A program made the translations under genes and the position numbers. The notes beneath the pieces are model-generated. The model did not search any database. It was given only the letters and a program-made list of their open reading frames with translations, and was not told the origin of the DNA. A stretch of 64,000 nt of DNA from Aminobacter sp. AP02. GTDB taxonomy: Bacteria > Pseudomonadota > Alphaproteobacteria > Rhizobiales > Rhizobiaceae. This document shows, one piece after another, positions 56,560 to 64,000 of the stretch. How positions within the stretch are numbered: the stretch's first letter is position 1; each line of letters starts with the position of its first letter. Where the stretch lies: positions 62,001-126,000 of the forward strand of contig NZ_QGGX01000007.1 of assembly GCF_003148805.1 (NCBI RefSeq), in the 5' to 3' direction.

Positions 56560-56688
56560 GCCCCCTCATCTCGCCGCTTTGCGGTGCCTTCTCCCGAACG
56601 GGAGAAGGCACCGGTGGCGCCGTTCCCGGTCCCTCTCCCGCTGGGAAGAGGCTGCCTCGGGATGCCGCGGAGCGCGGGTGAGGGGGCA
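56560..56688. repeat. GC-rich hairpin repeat, copy 3 (between aglE and aglF)
   Basis: GGTGCCTTCTCCCG pairs with CGGGAGAAGGCACC as a perfect 14-bp stem at about 56583-56612, flanked by CCCCCTCAT on the left and GTGAGGGGGCA on the right. It belongs to the same repeat family as the copies at 9326, 19629 and 62592 but is more diverged. Confidence 0.8.
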
Positions 56689-56743
56689 TCTTTACCTGGA
56701 CTGGCAGTCTGCTTGAACCAGCCCGTTGAAAGGGACTGATCCC

Positions 56744-57760
56744 ATGACGGCACAGATACTTTCGGCCATTTTCACCATCATCGTCGGCGTCGGCGGCTGC
56801 GTCGTCTACTACTGGGGCGCCAACAAGATCCTCGACGCGGTCTTTCCCTCGCGCGGCGTTTCCGGCGCTGCCGCTGTCGACAATTTGCGCCGGCAGGGCC
56901 TGATCCGGCCATGGCTGTTCGTCGGCCCGGCCATGCTGATCGTCACCGTCTATCTCGTCTACCCGGTGATCGAGACGCTGAGGCTCTCCGTCATGGACCG
57001 CACTGGCCAGAATTTCGTCGGTCTCGCCAACTACAGCTGGGCTTTCGGCGACCGCGAGTTTCGAAATTCGATCTTGAACAACCTGCTGTGGCTCGCCGTC
57101 GTTCCCGCCGCCTGCACCTTCTTCGGCCTGATCATCGCCGTGCTCACCGACAAGATCTGGTGGGGCAACATCGCCAAGAGCCTGGTCTTCTTGCCGCTCG
57201 CCATTTCGTTCGTCGGCGCCAGCGTCATCTGGAAATTCGTCTACGAATATCGCGCTGAAGGACAAACCCAGATCGGTATCCTCAACGCTGCCGTGCAATA
57301 TCTCGGCGGCAATCCGCAGGTGTGGATATCGACGCCGTTCTGGAACAATTTCTTCCTGATGGTCATCCTGATCTGGATCCAGACCGGCTTTGCCATGGTC
57401 ATCCTGTCGTCCGCCTTGCGCGGCATTCCCGAGGAAACCATCGAGGCGGCCGTCATCGACGGGGCGAACCCGTTCCAGATTTTCTGGAAGATCATGGTCC
57501 CGCAGATCTGGGGCACCATCGCCGTTGTCTGGACGACGATCACCATCCTGGTGCTCAAGGTCTTCGACATCGTCTTGACCATGACCAACGGCCAGTGGAA
57601 CAGCCAGGTGCTGGCCAATCTGATGTTCGACTGGATGTTCCGCGGCGGCGGCGATTTCGGTCGCGGCGCTGCCATTGCCGTCATCATCATGCTCGCGGTC
57701 GTGCCGATCATGATCTGGAACATACGCCAGGCCAACCGCGAAGGCGGGGGAGGGCACTGA
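56744..57760 (+). CDS. aglF: Alpha-glucoside ABC importer, permease
   Basis: A 338-residue MalF-type permease with about seven to eight helices. The EAA coupling loop is IPEETIEAAVIDGANPFQIFWKI, with MVPQIWGTIAVVWTT after it. AAGGGA lies 8 nt upstream of the ATG. It pairs with AglG and is energised by AglK. Confidence 0.94.
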   Translation: MTAQILSAIFTIIVGVGGCVVYYWGANKILDAVFPSRGVSGAAAVDNLRRQGLIRPWLFVGPAMLIVTVYLVYPVIETLRLSVMDRTGQNFVGLANYSWAFGDREFRNSILNNLLWLAVVPAACTFFGLIIAVLTDKIWWGNIAKSLVFLPLAISFVGASVIWKFVYEYRAEGQTQIGILNAAVQYLGGNPQVWISTPFWNNFFLMVILIWIQTGFAMVILSSALRGIPEETIEAAVIDGANPFQIFWKIMVPQIWGTIAVVWTTITILVLKVFDIVLTMTNGQWNSQVLANLMFDWMFRGGGDFGRGAAIAVIIMLAVVPIMIWNIRQANREGGGGH

Positions 57761-57761
57761 C

Positions 57762-58916
57762 ATGGCAAACGCACGCGGAAAGTCCTTCATCGGACGCTTC
57801 GGCGTTCACATCGCGGTGCTGGTCTTCGTCGCTGTCTGGACCATCCCGACGCTTGGCATCCTGATAAGCTCGCTGCGCGACAAGGACCAGCTCATCGTCT
57901 CCGGCTGGTGGACAGCCCTTTCGACCTCGTCGCAGACCGAGGCCGGACGGCTGCCAGGTGCTTCGGCGCAGGTCGAAAAGGGCGGAAAATTCGTCATCGA
58001 GGGCAACATCTTCGGTGATGGTCCAGCGCGCAACATCAGCGCCTTCGGCACCAAGGCGGCGGCGCCGACGCAACATCAAGCGGGCGAAGTCGCCGATCTC
58101 GGGGAAGGCGTTTCGCTTTTGCTCAACGCAGACGGTTCCTTCGTCATGCAGTCGCCCAAAGCCTTCGAGGGCGACCGCGGCCAGCGCGTCTACTACGCGT
58201 CGTCGGCACCGCCGCGTTTCACCACCGACAACTACCGCACCGTGCTGTTTTCCGAAGGCATTGGCCGCTCCTTCATCAACTCGCTGACGGTGACCATTCC
58301 AGCGACCATTATCCCGATCCTGATCGCCGCCTATGCCGCTTATGCGCTCGCCTGGATGCGCTTTCCCGGTCGCGCGCTTTTGATCGCCGTCATCATCGGC
58401 CTGCTTGTCGTGCCGCTGCAGATGTCGCTGATCCCGCTGCTCAAGCTCTACAATGGCGTCGGCCTGTTCTTCGGCGTGCCGGCCAAGACCTATCTCGGCA
58501 TATGGCTTGCGCATACCGGCTTCGGCCTGCCCTTCGCCATCTACCTCTTGCGCAGTTATATCGCCGGCCTGCCGCGCGAGATCATGGAGTCGGCCCGCAT
58601 CGACGGCGCCAGCGATTTCGAGATCTTCGTCAAGATCGTGCTGCCGCTGTCCTTCCCCGTGCTCGCTTCCTTCGCCATCTTCCAGTTCCTGTGGGTCTGG
58701 AACGACCTTCTGGTGGCGATGGTGTTCCTGGGCAGCGGCTCCGACCAGCTAGTGCTGACCGGCAAGCTCAACGCGCTGCTCGGCTCGCGCGGCGGCGACT
58801 GGGAAATCCTCACCACCTCGGCCTTCGTCACCATCATCGTGCCGTTGATCGTGTTCTTCTCGCTCCAACGTTATTTCGTCCGCGGGCTGCTCGCGGGTTC
58901 AGTCAAGGGAGGCTAG
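57762..58916 (+). CDS. aglG: Alpha-glucoside ABC importer, permease
   Basis: A 384-residue MalG-type permease beginning 1 nt after aglF. The EAA loop is LPREIMESARIDGASDFEIFVKI. Between the first helix (residues 15-37) and the rest, about 100 residues (roughly 45-150) are hydrophilic and presumably periplasmic, longer than in standard MalG but, as far as I recall, usual in AglG. Confidence 0.93.
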   Translation: MANARGKSFIGRFGVHIAVLVFVAVWTIPTLGILISSLRDKDQLIVSGWWTALSTSSQTEAGRLPGASAQVEKGGKFVIEGNIFGDGPARNISAFGTKAAAPTQHQAGEVADLGEGVSLLLNADGSFVMQSPKAFEGDRGQRVYYASSAPPRFTTDNYRTVLFSEGIGRSFINSLTVTIPATIIPILIAAYAAYALAWMRFPGRALLIAVIIGLLVVPLQMSLIPLLKLYNGVGLFFGVPAKTYLGIWLAHTGFGLPFAIYLLRSYIAGLPREIMESARIDGASDFEIFVKIVLPLSFPVLASFAIFQFLWVWNDLLVAMVFLGSGSDQLVLTGKLNALLGSRGGDWEILTTSAFVTIIVPLIVFFSLQRYFVRGLLAGSVKGG

Positions 58917-58920
58917 CTCC

Positions 58921-60585
58921 ATGCAGGCCGCAATGCGCAAGATCGAAAACCCTGAAACCGCTGTGGATCGCGACTGGTGGCGGGGGGCGGTGATCTACCA
59001 GATCTACCCCCGCAGCTTCCAGGATTCGAATGGCGACGGCATCGGCGACCTCAAGGGCATCATCGACCGCCTGCCGCACATCGCTTCCCTTGGCGCGGAC
59101 GCTGTCTGGATCTCGCCCTTCTTCAAGTCGCCGATGAAGGATTTCGGCTACGACATCTCCGACTATCTCGACATCGATCCGATGTTCGGCACCCTTGCCG
59201 ACTTCGACGCCATGATCGCCGAAGCCCATCGTCTCGGCCTCAAGGTGATGATCGACGGCGTGATCTCGCACACCTCCGACCTGCACCCATGGTTCAAGGA
59301 AAGCCGTTCGAGCCGCGATAACGCCAAGGCCGATTGGTACGTCTGGGCTGACGCCAAGCCCGACGGCAGCCCGCCCAACAACTGGCTGTCGATCTTCGGC
59401 GGCTCGGCCTGGCAGTGGGACACGCGCCGCATGCAGTATTACCTGCACAACTTCCTGGCCGAGCAGCCCGATCTCAACTTCCACAACCGCGACGTCCAGG
59501 ACGCGCTGCTCGACGTCACCCGCTTCTGGCTCGAGCGCGGTGTCGACGGCTTCCGTCTCGACACGATCAATTTCTACTTTCATTCGGCGGGGCTGGAAGA
59601 CAATCCCGCACTGCCGCCGGAACAGCGCAACGACCAGACAGCGCCTGCGGTGAACCCCTACAATTTCCAGGATCACATCTACGACAAGAGCAGGCCTGAA
59701 AACCTCGAATTCCTCGCGCGTTTCCGTGCCGTTCTCGACGAATATCCGGCGGCCGCAGCCGTCGGCGAGGTCGGCGATTCCCAGCGCGGGCTGGAGGTCG
59801 TCGCGTCCTACACCGCCGGCGGCGACAAGGTGCAGATGTGCTACGCCTTCGACTTCCTGGCGCCCGAGAAGATTAGCGCCTCCAAGGTCCGCACCGTGCT
59901 CGAAGACTTCGGCAAGGCTGCCAGCGACGGCTGGTCGTGCTGGGCTTTCTCCAACCACGACGTCGTCCGCCACGCCTCGCGCTGGGGCATGGGCGAGGCC
60001 GACCGCACCGCCTATCTCAAGGTCATTTCGGCGCTAATGATGTCGCTACGCGGCTCGGTCTGCATCTACCAGGGCGAGGAACTCGGCCTCACCGAAGCCA
60101 ACCTCGCCTTCGAGGACCTGCAGGACCCCTATGGCATCCGCTTCTGGCCGGAGTTCAAGGGCCGCGACGGCTGCCGCACGCCGATGGTCTGGAAAAAGGA
60201 CGCCAAAAACGGCGGTTTTTCCTCGGCCAAGCCGTGGCTGCCGGTGCCGGTGGACCATCTGGCCAAGGCGGTCGACACGCAGGAGGGCGATGCGGCTTCG
60301 CTGCTCGAGCATTACCGCCGCTTTCTCGCCTTCCGCCGTGCGCACCCAGCCCTTGCCAAGGGCGACATCTCGTTCCTGCAAGCCGAAAACGACACGGTCG
60401 CCTTCACCCGCCGCGAGGGCAACGAGGAGATCGTCTGCGTCTTCAATCTTGGCAGCACACCGGCTAACGTTGATCTAGGAGGTCGAGGCCTGCAGGCCCT
60501 GGCTGGGCATGGGCTCGACGGAAATGCAAATGCCGGCGCAGTTCGGCTCGGTGGCTACGGCGCCTGGTTCGGGCGCTTCGTCTGA
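58921..60585 (+). CDS. aglA: Alpha-glucosidase (glycoside hydrolase family 13)
   Basis: A 554-residue cytosolic alpha-glucosidase splitting imported sucrose, maltose or related sugars. The catalytic residues are nucleophile Asp214 (DGFRLDTIN), acid/base Glu283 (VGEVGD) and Asp347 (FSNHDVVR). Region I reads DGVISHTSD, with Ser in place of the common Asn. The barrel spans residues 20-430 with a long B-domain; a C-terminal beta domain closes the protein. It lies 4 bp after aglG and before aglK. Confidence 0.94.
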   Translation: MQAAMRKIENPETAVDRDWWRGAVIYQIYPRSFQDSNGDGIGDLKGIIDRLPHIASLGADAVWISPFFKSPMKDFGYDISDYLDIDPMFGTLADFDAMIAEAHRLGLKVMIDGVISHTSDLHPWFKESRSSRDNAKADWYVWADAKPDGSPPNNWLSIFGGSAWQWDTRRMQYYLHNFLAEQPDLNFHNRDVQDALLDVTRFWLERGVDGFRLDTINFYFHSAGLEDNPALPPEQRNDQTAPAVNPYNFQDHIYDKSRPENLEFLARFRAVLDEYPAAAAVGEVGDSQRGLEVVASYTAGGDKVQMCYAFDFLAPEKISASKVRTVLEDFGKAASDGWSCWAFSNHDVVRHASRWGMGEADRTAYLKVISALMMSLRGSVCIYQGEELGLTEANLAFEDLQDPYGIRFWPEFKGRDGCRTPMVWKKDAKNGGFSSAKPWLPVPVDHLAKAVDTQEGDAASLLEHYRRFLAFRRAHPALAKGDISFLQAENDTVAFTRREGNEEIVCVFNLGSTPANVDLGGRGLQALAGHGLDGNANAGAVRLGGYGAWFGRFV

Positions 60586-60615
60586 CCGCCGGAAAGCAAA
60601 ATCTGGGAGGAAACC

Positions 60616-61731
<1,116 letters not shown>

Positions 61732-61738
61732 GACGACC

Positions 61739-62584
61739 TCAATCCGCCGCCATCACCTGCCGCTCCCGCAGCGCTGTCCGGCGCTTCGAGATGAAGAAGG
61801 CAGCGACGAATGTCAGGCTCATCAACAGCACGATTGTTGGCGCCGGCGCGCTGTCGATGAAGAAGCTGAGATAGACACCCAAGAACGACGACAGCACCGC
61901 CACCAGCACCGACACGACGAGCATGCGCTCGAAGCGGTCGGTGAGCAGATAGGCGATCGCGCCCGGTGCGATCAGCATGGCGATGGCGATGATGATGCCG
62001 ACGGCTTTCAATGCGCCGACGATGGTCAGCGACAGGATCGACAGCAGCCCGTAGTGCAACAGCTTGACCGGCAGGCCGATGGCCTGCGCGTGCTGAGGGT
62101 CGAAGGCGTGCAGCAGAAGGTCGCGGCGAAACAGGCCGATGGCACCCGTTGCGATCAGCGCGATGACGGCGGTCTGGCCGACATCGCTCCAGCTCACGCC
62201 CAACATGTCGCCAAACAATATGTGGTCGAGATGCACGTCGGTCTGGATCTTGGTGTAGAGCACGATGCCGAGGCCAAACATGCCGGAAAAGACGATACCC
62301 ATGACGGTGTCTTCCTTGATCCGGCTGTTTTGCTTGAGATAGCCGGTCGCCAGCGCGCAGGTCATGCCGGCGGCAAAGGCGCCGATGGCGAGCGGAATGC
62401 CGGCGATGTAGGCCAGCACTACACCCGGCAGGACGGCATGGCTGATGGCGTCGCCCATCAGCGACCAGCCCTTGAGCACCAAAAAGCACGACAGCAGTGC
62501 CATCGGCACTGCCACCAGCAGCGCTATGACGAACGCCTGCTGCATGAAGGGAAAGGAAAAGGGCAGGGTGAGCGTTTCGATCAT
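61739..62584 (-). CDS. sitD: Manganese/iron ABC importer, permease SitD
   Basis: A 281-residue ABC-3-type permease with seven to eight helices. FLVLKGWSLMGDAISHAVLPGVV is the family signature, and AIGLPVKLLHYGL and [19 protein letters not shown] are conserved segments. ATG at 62584 opens MIETLTLPFSFPFM. It is the last gene of a metal-import operon (sitB-sitC-sitD, sitA outside the window). Mn2+ versus Fe2+ versus Zn2+ cannot be settled by sequence reading alone; sit is the likeliest name in rhizobia. Confidence 0.85.
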   Translation of the reverse strand: MIETLTLPFSFPFMQQAFVIALLVAVPMALLSCFLVLKGWSLMGDAISHAVLPGVVLAYIAGIPLAIGAFAAGMTCALATGYLKQNSRIKEDTVMGIVFSGMFGLGIVLYTKIQTDVHLDHILFGDMLGVSWSDVGQTAVIALIATGAIGLFRRDLLLHAFDPQHAQAIGLPVKLLHYGLLSILSLTIVGALKAVGIIIAIAMLIAPGAIAYLLTDRFERMLVVSVLVAVLSSFLGVYLSFFIDSAPAPTIVLLMSLTFVAAFFISKRRTALRERQVMAAD

Positions 62585-62591
62585 GATTGTT

Positions 62592-62711
62592 CGCCCCTCA
62601 TACGCCTGCTGGCACCTTCTCCCCGCGAAGAACGGGGAGAAGGGCGCAGTTGCAACGCCGACGCCTCCCTCTCCCCGTTGTTTACGGGGAGAGGGTAAGG
62701 GTGAGGGGCAG
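62592..62711. repeat. GC-rich hairpin repeat, copy 4 (between sitC and sitD)
   Basis: Two stem-loops: CCTTCTCCCCG / CGGGGAGAAGG at about 62615-62643 and CCTCTCCCCG / CGGGGAGAGG at about 62668-62694, bounded by GCCCCTCAT on the left and GTGAGGGGC on the right. Same family as copies 1-3. Confidence 0.88.
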
Positions 62712-62732
62712 CAATTACGGTTGGAAAGTTGC

Positions 62733-63593
62733 TCATGCCCCCGCCTCCAGCGCTTCCCGCGCCCGCTTTCGCGACGCCAGCAGCCCATGCTTGGGTGCGA
62801 AGACAAACGCGATCAGGAAGATCAGCGTCTGCGCGACGACAATGATGCCGCCCGTCGCACCGTCGAGGAAATAGCTGGCATAGGCGCCGACGAAGCTGGT
62901 GATCGAGCCGATGGCCACGCTGATCGCGATCAGTCGCGGGAAGCGGTCTGTAAGAAGATAGGCGGTCGCTCCCGGCGTCACCACCATGGCAATGACGAGG
63001 AAGGCGCCAACGGTCTGAAGGGCGGCTACCGTCGATGCCGACAGCAGCATGAAGAACAGCACCTTGAGCAAATCGGGCTTGAGCCCAATCGAGCGGGCAT
63101 GATTCTCGTCGAAAAACGCGACCATCAGGTCCTTCCACTTGGCCAGCAGGATGGCGAGCGAAATGCCGCCGATCAGCACGAGCTGCAGCGTGTCGGAAGG
63201 CGTGATGGCGAGGATGTTGCCGAGCACGATGGTCTGGATGTTCACCGAGGCCGGCGACAGCGAGATCATGAACAGGCCAAGCCCGAAGAACGAGGTGAAG
63301 ATCAGCCCGATGATGGCGTCCTCTTTCAGCTTGGTGCGCTGGTTGAGAAACAGCATGGCCCCCGCCGCAAGCCCGCCCGAAATGAAAGCGCCGAGCGCAA
63401 ACGGCAGGCCGAGCATGTAGGCGCCGGCGACGCCTGGTACAATCGAGTGCGAGAGCGCGTCGCCGATCAGCGACCAGCCCTTGAGCATCAGATAGGCGGA
63501 GAGAAAGGCGCAGACGCCGCCGACAAGGGCGGACACCCACATGGCATTGAGCATGTAGCCGTAGCCGAACGGCTCCAGGAACATGGCGATCAT
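62733..63593 (-). CDS. sitC: Manganese/iron ABC importer, permease SitC
   Basis: A 286-residue permease of the ABC-3 family, homologous to sit[41 protein letters not shown] and [19 protein letters not shown]. The ATG overlaps the sitB stop by 4 nt. A hairpin repeat separates it from sitD. It forms the pore together with SitD. Confidence 0.87.
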   Translation of the reverse strand: MIAMFLEPFGYGYMLNAMWVSALVGGVCAFLSAYLMLKGWSLIGDALSHSIVPGVAGAYMLGLPFALGAFISGGLAAGAMLFLNQRTKLKEDAIIGLIFTSFFGLGLFMISLSPASVNIQTIVLGNILAITPSDTLQLVLIGGISLAILLAKWKDLMVAFFDENHARSIGLKPDLLKVLFFMLLSASTVAALQTVGAFLVIAMVVTPGATAYLLTDRFPRLIAISVAIGSITSFVGAYASYFLDGATGGIIVVAQTLIFLIAFVFAPKHGLLASRKRAREALEAGA

Positions 63594-64000
63594 TTCTTGC
63601 GCCCGCCCTTCTTGTCCGCACCGTCATTGCCGTTGTCGTCGCCATAGATGACGAAGGGGCGCTCGTCGTCGGTCAAGACAGTCACCTGGCGCGTGTCGGC
63701 GGCGTCCTGGTGCAACTCGGCGCCGCCGAGGATGAACTGGCGCAGCACCCCGCCAAAGGCCTTTTCCAGATTGGCCTTGGTGAAGGTCTCGGCCGTCAGC
63801 CCGGCGGCAAGGACGGTGCGGTTGACCAGCACGGCGCGGTCGCAGAAGCGCGGCACCGAGCCCAGGTTATGCGTCGACACCAGCATCACCCGGCCTTCGT
63901 CGCGCAGGCCCTGCAAAAGCGTGATGATCGCCTCTTCGGTGCGCACGTCGACGCCGGTGAAGGGCTCGTCGAGCAGGATGATCTCGCCCTCCTGGGCCAG
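63590..64000 (-). CDS. sitB: Manganese/iron ABC importer, ATPase SitB (C-terminal part)
   Basis: The 3' 136 codons of an ABC ATPase whose start lies beyond the right edge. Walker B is visible as [14 protein letters not shown], followed by the D-loop and the switch region [20 protein letters not shown]. The tail is charged and ends DKKGGRKK. Upstream of sitC with a 4-nt overlap, in the expected operon order. Confidence 0.87.
   Translation of the reverse strand: MAQEGEIILLDEPFTGVDVRTEEAIITLLQGLRDEGRVMLVSTHNLGSVPRFCDRAVLVNRTVLAAGLTAETFTKANLEKAFGGVLRQFILGGAELHQDAADTRQVTVLTDDERPFVIYGDDNGNDGADKKGGRKK

Overview
The window is high-GC DNA from a free-living or plant-associated alphaproteobacterium. 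Family-level gene content points to Hyphomicrobiales, most likely a Mesorhizobium/Aminobacter-type genome: an agl alpha-glucoside operon, a rhizobial-type urease cluster with DUF1272 and ureJ genes, sit-type metal import, many ABC importers, and GC-rich intergenic repeats. The species assignment is inference. No phage, plasmid backbone, CRISPR array or intact insertion sequence is visible.

Layout. 1-13.7 kb: a molybdenum hydroxylase (fused 2Fe-2S/Mo subunit plus FAD subunit) next to the start of an Fe-S reductase gene; divergently a nicotinamidase (pncA) and an NhaD-like antiporter; then a complete branched-chain-type ABC importer, an unknown polytopic membrane protein and nicotinate phosphoribosyltransferase (pncB). 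Together they suggest handling of nicotinate or another N-heterocycle. 14.0-22.5 kb: a LysR regulator divergent from an agmatinase-family ureohydrolase, then a polar amino-acid-type importer without its own ATPase and a complete polyamine-type importer. 22.7-27 kb: a MATE exporter, a LysR/DUF1127 divergent pair, a HAD phosphatase and a class II aldolase-like protein. 27.0-35.5 kb: the full urease set ureDAJBCEFG, on the minus strand, interleaved with DUF1272, peroxiredoxin, GST and small membrane protein genes. 35.7-37.2 kb: a NodF-like acyl carrier protein and a NodE-like ketosynthase, divergent from ureD, with no other nod genes.

37.3-45.5 kb: housekeeping and redox genes (GST, P-loop kinase, D,D-carboxypeptidase lipoprotein, cupin, IMPACT protein, GMC dehydrogenase with a Tat-exported small subunit, glyoxalase-fold protein, ribbon-helix-helix protein). 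45.8-46.9 kb: tRNA-Arg(CCG) followed by about 1.1 kb with no convincing gene. 46.9-53.8 kb: an RND efflux adaptor and pump, a GNAT protein and a GH3 hexosaminidase. 53.8-61.7 kb: aglR and aglEFGAK, with two AAAGCGCTTT palindromes as likely AglR operators. 61.7-64 kb: sitD, sitC and the 3' part of sitB, running off the right edge.

Two patterns deserve most attention. First, all four copies of a GC-rich hairpin repeat (9326, 19629, 56560, 62592) lie inside ABC-importer operons, three of them exactly between the substrate-binding-protein gene and the next gene. Second, the NodFE-like pair is an orphan acyl-modification module with an altered phosphopantetheine motif (HSL instead of DSL) and a terminator-like hairpin in its leader. 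Ureohydrolase-released urea could feed the urease encoded 12 kb away, which would link the two nitrogen clusters; this is inference.
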